From CAVUXJ01 sp963814975 (lineage in GTDB: Bacteria > Acidobacteriota > Vicinamibacteria > Vicinamibacterales > CAVVIG01), in NCBI GenBank assembly GCA_963814975.1, contig CAWFFB010000035.1:1-64000 (forward strand): 64,000 nucleotides of DNA, given 5' to 3'. Shown here one piece after another: positions 38,419 through 46,612 of the stretch. A program made the position numbers and the translations under genes. The stretch's first letter is position 1; the number at the start of each line of letters is the position of its first letter. The notes below the pieces were generated by a model. The model had not been told where the DNA came from, ran no database searches, and worked only from the letters and a program-made list of their open reading frames with translations.

Positions 38419-38508
38419 CCGTTCTTACAATCCGTCTAGGGCGCCCGCAGCGAGGCCCTTCAGGTCCTGGTCGAAGCACGCAGACAAGGCTCTTTGTTCG
38501 CCCAACCC

Positions 38509-38531
38509 GACCGCCTTGGGTGGTCTTTTTT
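38509..38531 (+). terminator. intrinsic terminator after the amidase gene
   Basis: GACCGCC (38509-38515), a three-base loop, GGTGGTC (38519-38525) and six T. All seven pairs form, one of them G-U. It lies 90 bases past the amidase stop and fits a rho-independent terminator for that gene. Confidence 0.65.
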
Positions 38532-38599
38532 CGAGTCTTCATCCTGCGGCATCTCGAGTTGCTCAACGCCTTGGGCTTGTGGCCATCCGAGTACTCTTT

Positions 38600-38938
38600 C
38601 CACGGTCCCTCGAGTCGTCGAGGCGCGACATCCGCGTGGACCGCGAGTGCTCTGCGATGGAACGGGAAAGCCGCTCACGCAGAAGGTCATCCAGGTGTTG
38701 CTACGGCGGACCGCCAGACGAGCGAACGTGAAGCCAGGGATTCACATCCTCCGGCACACATTCTGTTCGCACCTGGCGATGCGTGTGGCGGCGGCACGGA
38801 CCATCCAGGAACTGGCTGGACACCAAGCACCTGGGTACGACGCAGCGATACATGCACCTGAGCCCGGCGGCGCTCGATACGGCGATTCGGTTATTGGAGA
38901 CCGGGACCGAAACGGTCCGCGCGGCCGTGGAGAAATAG
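38600..38938 (+). pseudogene. tyrosine integrase C-terminal remnant (first copy)
   Basis: The frame gives HPRGPRVLCDGTGKPLTQKV, RRTARRANVKPGIHILRHTF, CSHLAMRVAAARTIQELAGH; after one extra base near 38825 it goes on as LGTTQRYMHLSPAALDTAIR and ends AAVEK with TAG. HxLRH, the AGH histidine and the RYMHL tyrosine are the catalytic residues of phage-type integrases. Only the last 110 residues are left. The stop lies exactly at the edge of the 19-bp ssrA repeat. It is about four-fifths identical to the tail of the integrase at 41382-42523. Confidence 0.75.
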
Positions 38939-38956
38939 TGGAGGCGGCGGGAGTCG
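38938..38956. repeat. attachment-site copy (19 bp, identical to the ssrA 3' end)
   Basis: GTGGAGGCGGCGGGAGTCG is identical to bases 42537-42555, which encode the 3' acceptor stem and part of the T arm of tmRNA. The copy begins at the last base of the integrase stop codon. Direct repeats of a tRNA/tmRNA end next to an integrase are the usual trace of site-specific integration. Confidence 0.75.
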
Positions 38957-39087
38957 CGCAAGAAGTCGAAGAGCTTTTCACCGACGCGCGCCACACGTGG
39001 CGGGATGACCGGTTCGGGCTCGCGAACGCAAAGGGGTCGTCGACGTCCATCGGGCGCTTATCGTAGCGCGCCCGGTGACAGAGTAGG

Positions 39088-39686
39088 TCACGCGAAAATC
39101 CGCATTCGGGCCGAGCGGCGCCGCGGCATCGTGACCTCGCGGCGCTGTCGGTAATCGCCACCACAACTATTAGGGCGCGCCGGGATCGCAACCAAAGTAT
39201 GGCCCGTACTCATGGATGATGCACTCGCAAGGTTAGTGCCATCCACCCGCCAGACGGACACGTTTCCCGAAGTGTAGCGCCAGATTATCCGCACTTGGCC
39301 TTCGCCGACGCTCAGGCTCTGTGCCGTCCACCCGTCATATGGACCGTACACTTGAGAATTCAAGACATTCAAACTGGCGTTTAATCTCCACAGGGATATG
39401 GACCGTTCGTGTGCCGCCATAACAGGTAAGCGATGTTATTGGACGCTACGGTAAGTGCGATGGGCGCATATCCAGGAAATGGTCCGTAATTTCGATACAA
39501 TTGGGGATCCAGATTACTGTCGAGTCTCCACAAAGAGACACTGCTGTCAGTGCCCCTCCGAAGCACACGCGTGAACCCATCGCCGCCAAGGCCACTCGTT
39601 TGGGCATCGACGATACCAGGCCGAAGGGTCATGAACAATACGGAGAGAGCTGCCAGAACTGACCTTGTGCATGGAACTCTAGTCAT
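39088..39686 (-). CDS. secreted repeat protein (SLWRLD / YGPYxGW repeats), one frame break
   Basis: Signal peptide (SVLAALSVLFMTLRPGIVDA), then repeats: VSLWRLDSNLDPQLYRNYGP, FPGYAPIALTVASNNIAYLL, WRHTNG; after a one-base break near 39402 SISLWRLNASLNVLNSQVYG, PYDGWTAQSLSVGEGQVRII, WRYTSGNVSVWRVDGTNL. The unit of about 45 residues (SLWRLD-x8-YGPYxGWxAxxL-x10-LWRxTxG) is propeller-like. The protein ends early after the third unit begins (C-terminal 35 residues look random), so it is probably truncated. It is cargo of the ssrA-linked island. Confidence 0.6.
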
Positions 39687-39821
39687 GATTTTTCTCCTCA
39701 TACACTGCGATGCAACGATTGACTGAAACGGTGGATGACAAGGCCGCACGCTCGTCTGTGTGAACGTGTCCACGGCGAGTCGTAACGAGTTTCCTGCGAC
39801 TCTCTCAGAAGCCAGAAGGCG

Positions 39822-40046
39822 TCAGATGCGCCCACGGAGACCCGAGCGAGGGACCGACGTGTCTGCCGTCAGTAGCAAACCGGAGTCGCCCATGTAGAAC
39901 CCGAGGAAGGACCAACTAACAGTCCGGCATTCCAAATCCTCCTCCCCGAAATCGATAGTTTTTGGCGTTGCCATCGCGACCGACGATAGGACCAGCGCGA
40001 ACGCGCTGGCGGCCAGGATGCGTTTACCGATGCTCATCTTCTTCAT
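39822..40046 (-). CDS. small exported protein
   Basis: 74 residues starting at an ATG with GGAGG four bases upstream. Signal peptide KRILAASAFALVLSSVAMAT, then KTIDFGEEDLECRTVSWSFL and GLLLTADTSVPRSGLRG. No family recognised. It lies inside the ssrA-linked island next to the repeat protein, in the same direction. Confidence 0.5.
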   Translation of the reverse strand: MKKMSIGKRILAASAFALVLSSVAMATPKTIDFGEEDLECRTVSWSFLGFYMGDSGLLLTADTSVPRSGLRGRI

Positions 40047-40140
40047 ACGTCCTCCATTACGTTGCTGCGCGCGAAGCTTGCAGCGGTTATTGTGCGCACA
40101 TCCCACAGGCGAAAATTCCGCACGAAACAGTTCACGAGGT

Positions 40141-41207
40141 CTTGCGCAGCGCGTTCGAAGGGCGTGTGAGGGGCTTGAAGTGTCTGCTCGACGCGATCGC
40201 GGCCACGTTCACGCGGTATATCGCGCTGCCCACGCACGCCGAACACCGCGATCGCGCTCTGGGTGTTGCACGCCTACGCCTTCCAGGTGTGGTTGACTCG
40301 CCCTTCCTCGCCATCACGTCACCTGTCAAACGCTGCGGCAAGACGCTCCTGTTGATCGTGCTCGGGGCAATCGTGCCGCGGCGACTGTTCGCGTCCAACG
40401 TGACACCGGCCGTGCTGTTCCGCACGATCGAGAAGTACCGCCCGACGCTGCTGATTGACGAGGCCGACATGTTCATCCGAGAGAACGATGAACTGCGAGG
40501 CGTGCTCAATAGCGGGCACACGCGGACCACAGCGATCGTGATTCGTGCCGTGGGCGACGACCACGATCCGCGAGCGTTCTCGACCTGGTGTCCGAAGGCC
40601 GTCGCCCTCATTGGTCGGCTTCCCGACACGCGCAGCCGATCGGGCGATTGAAATCGCCATGCGGCGACGGACGACCGGCGAGCGAGTCAGCGGCTGCGCC
40701 ACGATTGGATCGAGAACGAATGCGGCGAACCACCGACGTCAAGGTGGCCCGTTGGGCCAATGACCATCTCACCGAATTAGAAGGACGCCGATCCAGACGT
40801 GCCGACCGTGCTCCATGATCGGGCGGCCGATTGCTGGCGCCCGCTGTTCGCGATTGCGGATCGTGTCGGGGGACGTTGGCCAGCTGCCGCCCGTGAGGCA
40901 GCGAAGGCGATCAGCGGCGTGGACGACGAGGGCGAGCAGAGGGGTGGCGATCCTTCTGCTCGATGACGTGCGGACCATCTTCGGCACCGTGACGCAGGAC
41001 ATCTCGTCAGCCGACCTCGTGGAAGCGTTACGGGCGTTGGATTCGCGCCCGTGGGCGACCTGGGGCAAGGACGACAAGGGGCTGACGTCACACGCGCTGG
41101 CCCGGCTCCTGAAGAACTTCGCTATCCATCCCGTCAAGATCAGGTTTGGCGCCGACACCGCCAACGGCTATGCCCGCCGTATGTTCGAGGACGCATGGGC
41201 GCGTTAA
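40141..41207 (+). pseudogene. DUF3631-type ATPase of a mobile element, several frame breaks
   Basis: The first frame reads LLDAIAATFTRYIALPTHAE, then TSPVKRCGKTLLLIVLGAIV (Walker A) and TIEKYRPTLLIDEADMFIRE (Walker B), and RGVLNSGHTRTTAIVIRAVG. Later frames read ADRAIEIAMRRRTTGERV, DVPTVLHDRAADCWRPLFAI, GVAILLLDDVRTIFGT and LLKNFAIHPVKIRFGADTAN, the DUF3631 C-terminal domain. Such proteins accompany primases in plasmids and integrative elements and are thought to act in replication of the element. At least four frame breaks occur. The start is unclear (TTG at 40141 is one option). Confidence 0.65.
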
Positions 41208-41261
41208 AACGCCCCTCAAACCGGAACAGCGGAACATCTCCAATAATGATGGGCCTGAACC

Positions 41262-41314
41262 TGCATTTGTAGAAACTGGAACAGCCGAAAAGCTGTTCCG
41301 ATCCAAAAAATGCA
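41262..41314 (+). terminator. nested inverted repeat between the ATPase and integrase genes
   Basis: GGAACAGC (41278-41285) and GCTGTTCC (41292-41299) form a perfect 8-bp stem with a CGAAAA loop. TGCATTT (41262-41268) and AAATGCA (41308-41314) form an outer 7-bp pair. It lies 55 bases after the ATPase stop. It could be a terminator or a recombinase/relaxase site of the element. Confidence 0.45.
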
Positions 41315-41381
41315 GATTCGACCAGTAAAGACTGACCTTGTTCAAGTGGAAGTCCACGCCATCGCTGGAAAGCAGGGAGCG

Positions 41382-42523
41382 ATGAGCGTAACAGTCAGAC
41401 GGTATCGACGGGGCGGTGGATGGTGGACATCAACACCCGGCTGCCCAACGGGCGTCGATATCGAGAGCGGAAGCGATTGATCGGTCAGCTCGAAGTCGGC
41501 GGCTCAACGATGGGGTCAGGACCGGGAGCGGCACTTGCTGCAGCACGGTCCGCCCCAGACCCAAGAAGGAGGTGCCCACGCTCGAACGAGTTCGCGCCGA
41601 GGTTCCTGGACGGCCACGCGCGGGCGAACCGTCAGAAGCCGAGCGGGATTGCCGCGAAGGAGACGATCCTCAAGGTGCACCTGGTGCCGCTGCTGGGTCA
41701 CAAGAAAGCTCGACGCGATCACGAACGAGGACGTGCAGCAGCTGAAGCACGCGGCTTTGACCAAGTCAGGCACCGAAGACCGTCAACAACGTGTTGACGG
41801 TGCTGAACGTGCTGCTGAAGAAGGCCGTGGAGTGGGACGTGATCGAGCGGATGCCGTGCACGATTCGGTTGCTGCCGATTCCGAAACCTCGGCCGGGTTC
41901 CACGACTTCGACGAGTACGAGCAGTCTGGTGACAGGCGGCGAACAGGATCGGACCATGAACACGTACCTCATCGTGCTCCTGGGTGGGGAAGCCGGGCTG
42001 CGGCTGCGGCGAGATGATGGCGCTCGAATGGAGCGACGTCGATCTGCGCGAAGCGGCAGCTCTGCGTGCAGCGACTCCGACTGGAAGGGGCACGTCACCG
42101 ACACGAAGGGAGGACGGCTGCGACATGTGCCGCTGACCGAGCGACTGGCGGCGGCACTCCGTGAGCATCGACATTTGCGTGGGAATCGGGTGCTGTGTCA
42201 GGCGAGTCGGCTCCCGCTCACACAGAAGATCGTCCAGGACCACGGTCGCACGCTCAGCTCTGAAGGCGCGGACTGCGCAGGCCGGGGTACATATCCTGCG
42301 GCACACGTTCTGTTCGCATCTCGCGATGCGAGGGGCGCCGGCACGGGCGATTCAGGAACTGGCCGGGCACAAGGATCTGGCGACGACGCAGCGATACATG
42401 CACCTCAGTCCGGCGGCGATCGAGGGCGCGATTCGGCTGCTCGATGCGATCGAGTATCAGTCGTCCGGTCGTGGCAATATGGTGGCAACGGGATCTACCG
42501 AGATCGTTAACTCCTCTCGGTAG
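41382..42523 (+). pseudogene. tyrosine integrase of the ssrA-linked element, multiple frame breaks
   Basis: From the ATG at 41382 (GGGAGCG upstream) the pieces are: MSVTVRRYRRG, WMVDINTRLPNGRRYRERKR, NEFAPRFLDGHARANRQKPS (SAM-like core-binding domain), DAITNEDVQQLKHAAL, TVLNVLLKKAVEWDVIERMP, GGEAGLR (first catalytic Arg), DTKGGRLRHVPLTERLAAAL, then GVHILRHTFCSHLAMRGAPA, RAIQELAGHKDLATTQRYMH. The R, H-x-x-R, H and Y residues are all present, but in different frames; at least six one-base breaks are needed. It ends 11 bases before the tmRNA 3' end, the normal place for the integrase of an element inserted in ssrA. Confidence 0.8.
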
Positions 42524-42534
42524 AATCAGTTAAG

Positions 42535-42888
42535 TGGTGGAGGCGGCGGGAGTCGAACCCGCGTCCGAGAGTACGTCCCCGTGGGACTCTACATGCGTGT
42601 CCGTTTCTGATTTCTCATGCCCAACGTGAGGAAACGGCTAAAAACCGCCAGGCACCAGACCCGGTAAATCTCACGATCAGGCGCCGAGCCGCCCTCTGAT
42701 CGCCAGCCTGTTTAATGGCATCTGACCCCCAACCACCAGGCGAGGTCGGGGCAGACGCTCACAGCTTATTAAGCTGCGAGAGCGTACTGAGTATCCGCAG
42801 TTAACGGATGTTCCATCGGATTTACGAGTCAATGGGGCTCGGCATGCATCCCGCGAGTCTTTACCCCCGTCGAAGCCGTATCGCCCCC
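42535..42888 (-). ncRNA. ssrA: transfer-messenger RNA (tmRNA)
   Basis: The 5' end GGGGGCGATACGGCTTCGAC (from 42888) and the 3' end CGCCTCCACCA (to 42535) pair as an alanine-type acceptor stem; the T arm GCGGGTTCGACTCCCGC precedes it and CCA is encoded. Inside, GCG GAT ACT CAG TAC GCT CTC GCA GCT TAA TAA (42798-42766) gives the tag ADTQYALAA, ending with the ALAA degron recognised by ClpXP. Length 354 nt is normal. It rescues stalled ribosomes. The 3' end serves as the integration site of the island to the left. Confidence 0.95.
42537..42555. repeat. attachment site within the ssrA 3' end (19 bp)
   Basis: GTGGAGGCGGCGGGAGTCG, identical to 38938-38956. It covers the 3' strand of the acceptor stem and part of the T arm, so insertion regenerates a working tmRNA. 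Confidence 0.75.
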
Positions 42889-43052
42889 TCGGGACGTACT
42901 GATCGAGCGTGAGCCGGCGTAACCGAACCTTCATTGTACGCGCGCCGCAAATGTCAGTCAAATATATGTACCAATTGGAGTTGTTGGGCTGGCACGGGCT
43001 TGACTCTCCGGAGGCCGCGACCGCATAATTTACACGCCACTCCTATCTCAAT

Positions 43053-44396
43053 ATGCCGTTTGATGAAGACCTTCGGCGTCAGTTCGAAACGCTGACGGAC
43101 CGGATCCACGACGAGATGACGCGCCAGCTCGCGATTGCGACCGGCGAGTTGACGGCCTCCGCTGATGCCGGGCGAGCCGCTGCCGCCTTAGAGGCCGCGG
43201 CCGGCGCCAGCGCTGCGGCCGAACAAGCCGTCGCCGCCCGCGTGACGGAGGAGGTCGCCGCGACCGAACGTGCCGCCGCGGCCCGCCTGACCGAAGCCGT
43301 CGCTGTGGCCGAACAGGAGGCCGTAGGTCGTCTGGCCGATGCGATCGCCGCGACCGAGCGCGCCGCCGCGGTTCACCTGACTGACGCCGTCGCTGCGGCC
43401 GAACAGGAGGCCGCAGGTCGCTTGGCCGACGCGGTCGCCGCGGCCGAGGACCGAGGCCGCCTCGCGGGTCGAGAGGACGGCCGGCGGGAGGGGCGTGAGG
43501 AGGGTCGCGGCGATACCCGAGCCGAGGCGCGGGCCGCTGGCGAGCGGCTCGTCGAAGCCGTGCGCGCGATCGATCGAGCGCGCTCGCTTTCCGAGATCCT
43601 CGATACGCTGGTCAGCTGGGCCGGCCGTGAAGCGGCGCGCGTTGGCGTCCTCCTTGTTCACGGCGGACAGCTGCGCGCGTGGCGCCTGATCGGCTTCGAT
43701 GGCGCCTCGGACGACGCCAGTACGATCGCGCTGCCGCTCGACGAGGGCGGCATCATCGCCGAAGCGGTCCGGGCGGGGGAGACCACCTTCGCCGACAGTC
43801 GACACGCGACGATGGTTCCGTCGTTTACCCGGGTGCCGCCAGGAAGTCAGATGCTTGCGGTGCCGATCGCGCTGGGCGGAGAGGTTGTCGCCGTCCTGTA
43901 CGCTGACCAGGCGTCAGACGAGGCCGCTACCGATCCTCATCTCGAATCGCTCGTCGTCTGGCCGGCCGTTCTCGAAGTGCTGGCGCGTCACGCCACACGC
44001 AGTCTCGAGGCAACAACCGCCGTCAGGGCAACGCAACTCCTCGCCTGGGGCCCGGATCGATCGACACCGCGCAGCGACGCGGCCGCTCAGGATACGCAGA
44101 ACGCGGAGTCGGCAAGGGTGGGGCAGGAGACGAACAAAGGCGACCAGGACGAGGCCGCGCGGCGCTACGCGCGGCTCCTGATCTCCGAAATCAAGTTGTA
44201 TCACGAGCCGGACGTCATCGCCGGTCGTCGCGATCGCGACGTCGGTTCCAGGCTCGGCGGCGAAATCGCGCGCGCGCGAGTGCTGTACGAGCTGCGCGTG
44301 CCCGCCCATATACGCAGCACCACCGACCACTTTCACGCCGAACTTGTGCGGACGCTTGCCGACGGCGATCCTTCGCTTCTCGGCCAGACGACATGA
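43053..44396 (+). CDS. GAF-domain protein with a repetitive Ala-rich coiled coil
   Basis: 447 residues. The N-terminal 50 residues are helical; residues 55-129 are five near-perfect 15-residue units (AAEQAVAARVTEEVA, ATERAAAARLTEAVA, VAEQEAVGRLADAIA and so on); 130-165 is Arg/Glu/Gly rich; a GAF-like domain lies at 185-320 (ILDTLVSWAGREAARVGVLL, VPPGSQMLAVPIALGGEVVA). The C-terminus is helical (YARLLISEIKLYHEPDVIAG). GAF plus this helical tail occurs in acidobacterial proteins of unknown role. The stop overlaps the start of the transglycosylase gene as ATGA, so the two are coupled. Confidence 0.7.
   Translation: MPFDEDLRRQFETLTDRIHDEMTRQLAIATGELTASADAGRAAAALEAAAGASAAAEQAVAARVTEEVAATERAAAARLTEAVAVAEQEAVGRLADAIAATERAAAVHLTDAVAAAEQEAAGRLADAVAAAEDRGRLAGREDGRREGREEGRGDTRAEARAAGERLVEAVRAIDRARSLSEILDTLVSWAGREAARVGVLLVHGGQLRAWRLIGFDGASDDASTIALPLDEGGIIAEAVRAGETTFADSRHATMVPSFTRVPPGSQMLAVPIALGGEVVAVLYADQASDEAATDPHLESLVVWPAVLEVLARHATRSLEATTAVRATQLLAWGPDRSTPRSDAAAQDTQNAESARVGQETNKGDQDEAARRYARLLISEIKLYHEPDVIAGRRDRDVGSRLGGEIARARVLYELRVPAHIRSTTDHFHAELVRTLADGDPSLLGQTT
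43215..43439 (+). repeat. five 45-bp tandem units coding a coiled coil
   Basis: Each unit encodes 15 residues of the form xAExxAxxRLxxAVA, with ERAAAARLT and EQEAxGRLA types alternating. So the DNA repeat may be read as 90-bp pairs. A period of 15 residues gives 3.75 residues per turn, which favours an unwound or right-handed coil over a heptad coil. Confidence 0.75.
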
Positions 44397-46564
44397 ACAA
44401 GACGGGTCCCGTGCTGTGGCCGGTGATGCTCGTTGCGGCGACCCTGCACCTGGATGCGCAGCAGCCGTCGCCGAGCGGCTCGGGCTCCGCATCTGCCGGC
44501 GAGCCCACCGCGACACTCGCTCCAACGAACCATCGACTCCTGCCACGCGACGTGTCACGGTTGTGGTTCGTGCCAGGCGGCGTCGCGGGCCAATCGACCT
44601 CCGCGGCGCTCAAGACCTTCGCTCAGGCGACACAGTTGGTCGATCAACAGTCGTACTCGAAGGCGCTTCCCCTCTTGATGCAGCCCTCGGTGCTGCTCAG
44701 TCCGGTCGGGGCGTATGCGCAGTACTACGCCGCAGTCGCCGAACTGCGGCTCGATCGTCCGACGCAGGCCCTGCGCCTTTTCCGCGGTCTTCAGGCTCGG
44801 CCGCCGGTCGGGTACCTCAGCGAGGCAGCGGCGCTCGGAGAAGCCGAGGCCGCTGAAGCGCTCGGCGACTACAGGGCGGCGGTCGAGATCTACGACACGC
44901 TCTCGAAGCTCCCGTCGGCGACGCCCGACGAGGTGTTGATGCGGTTGGCGAATGCGGCGAAGGCCGCCGGCGACACGGCACGAGCCGTCGACGTCCTTGC
45001 TCGCGTGTATTTCGACTTTCCGACCAGCGAATTCGCTCCGAGCGCCGGCGCCGAGTACGACGCGCTGCCGGGAGCGCAGCGGCTGGGGCCGCGGACCGCA
45101 CGCTACCGGCTCGAGCTCACCCGCGCCGAACGGCTTTTTGACGCTCGGCGGTACACCGATGCGCGGGCGGCGTTTCAACGTCTGGCGCCGCTCGCGGAGG
45201 GCGACGACCGGGAGCTCGTGAACCTGCGGATCGCCGAAAGCGACTTCTTCTTGAAGCGCTGGCGCGTCGCGCGCGACGAGGTTCGGCCGTACGTCGATCG
45301 CGCCGCGCGACGGGCCGAGGCCTTGTACTTCTACGCGGTGTCGCTGCGCGAGCTCGGCGAGCCTGCCGAGTACCTGAAGATCATCCGCCGGATCCCCAAC
45401 GAGTTTCCCACCCAGAGCTGGGCGGAAGACGCGCTGAACAATCTGGCGACGTACCACGTCCGCGCCGACAACGACGCCGAGGCTGACGCGGTCTTTCGAG
45501 AGTTGTACTCGAAGTACCCGAAGAGCCGCCACGCGGAGCGCGCGGCATGGAAGATCGGCTGGCGCTCGTACCGTGAGCGGCGGTACGAGGAGGTCCCGGC
45601 GGTCTTCGAGCGTGCGGCCGGCGACTTTCCCCGCTCCGACTACAGACCGATGTGGTTGTACTGGGCGGGGCGCGCCTACGAAGCGCTGCACCAGGCATCG
45701 CTCGCGCGCGAGCGCTACGCGCTTGTGGCGACCGACTATCTCAATTCATATTACGGGCGGCTTGCGGCCAAACGGCTCCCGATCCCGCCCCCGCCGCGAG
45801 TGTTCGGGGACGATGGGGAGTTGGTGGCCCCGCCGGCGAACGAGCCGCTGGTGCGAACGCTGCTCCAGCTGGCCCGTTACGATGAGGCGTTGAACGAGCT
45901 TCGGTACGCGCAGCGGATGTGGGGCGACTCGGCGGCGATTCAAGCGACGATCGCCTGGATCTACCAGCAGCAGGGCCTGGTCGCCTCGGGCTACGAACGG
46001 TTCAGGCTGCTCCGCGGGTCCATTACGATGATGCGGCGCGCCTATCCCCAGTTTCTGGCGGCGGGCGGACAGGGATTGCCGCGCGAGGTCCTGACCGTGA
46101 TCTTCCCGCTCGCCTACTGGGACGGGATTCGCAAGTATTCGGCCGCGCAGGACCTCGACCCTTATCTCATCGCTGCGCTGGTGGTGCAGGAATCGACCTT
46201 CGTGCCCGACGTGCGTTCCTCGGCGAACGCGGTCGGCCTCATGCAGCTCATGGCCCCAACAGGCCGGCAGTATGCCCGCCGGCTCAAGCTCCCATACTCG
46301 TCGCAGCTGCTCACCAACCCGGAAGCCAACCTGCGCATGGGCACCACCTACTTCGCCGACAAGGTCCGCGAATTTGGGAGGTTTCATCTGGCACTGGCCA
46401 GCTACAACGCCGGCGAGCGTGCGGTCCGCCGCTGGATGGCCGAGCGACCCGACGTGACCGATGACGAGGAATTCATCGATGACATCCCGTATCCGGAGAC
46501 GCAGAACTACGTGAAGAGAATTCTCGGAACGGTCGAGGACTACAGGCGGTTGTACGGATCTTGA
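44393..46564 (+). CDS. slt: soluble lytic murein transglycosylase
   Basis: 723 residues: signal peptide, a long TPR-like superhelix (LRELGEPAEYLKIIRRIPNE, FRELYSKYPKSRHAERAAWK, GWRSYRERRYEEVPAVFERA) and a C-terminal SLT domain. The latter has LVVQESTFVPDVRSSANAVG (catalytic Glu600), LMQLMAPTGRQYA, NLRMGTTYFADKV, LALASYNAGERAVRRWM and PYPETQNYVKRIL. It cleaves the glycan strands of peptidoglycan in the periplasm, releasing anhydromuropeptides. It is coupled to the preceding GAF protein by a 4-base overlap; how the two relate is not known. Confidence 0.92.
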   Translation: MNKTGPVLWPVMLVAATLHLDAQQPSPSGSGSASAGEPTATLAPTNHRLLPRDVSRLWFVPGGVAGQSTSAALKTFAQATQLVDQQSYSKALPLLMQPSVLLSPVGAYAQYYAAVAELRLDRPTQALRLFRGLQARPPVGYLSEAAALGEAEAAEALGDYRAAVEIYDTLSKLPSATPDEVLMRLANAAKAAGDTARAVDVLARVYFDFPTSEFAPSAGAEYDALPGAQRLGPRTARYRLELTRAERLFDARRYTDARAAFQRLAPLAEGDDRELVNLRIAESDFFLKRWRVARDEVRPYVDRAARRAEALYFYAVSLRELGEPAEYLKIIRRIPNEFPTQSWAEDALNNLATYHVRADNDAEADAVFRELYSKYPKSRHAERAAWKIGWRSYRERRYEEVPAVFERAAGDFPRSDYRPMWLYWAGRAYEALHQASLARERYALVATDYLNSYYGRLAAKRLPIPPPPRVFGDDGELVAPPANEPLVRTLLQLARYDEALNELRYAQRMWGDSAAIQATIAWIYQQQGLVASGYERFRLLRGSITMMRRAYPQFLAAGGQGLPREVLTVIFPLAYWDGIRKYSAAQDLDPYLIAALVVQESTFVPDVRSSANAVGLMQLMAPTGRQYARRLKLPYSSQLLTNPEANLRMGTTYFADKVREFGRFHLALASYNAGERAVRRWMAERPDVTDDEEFIDDIPYPETQNYVKRILGTVEDYRRLYGS

Positions 46565-46612
46565 ATCTGGTCATTTGGTCAAGGGACCGCGTACGGGTTA
46601 TCAAGTTCATCG

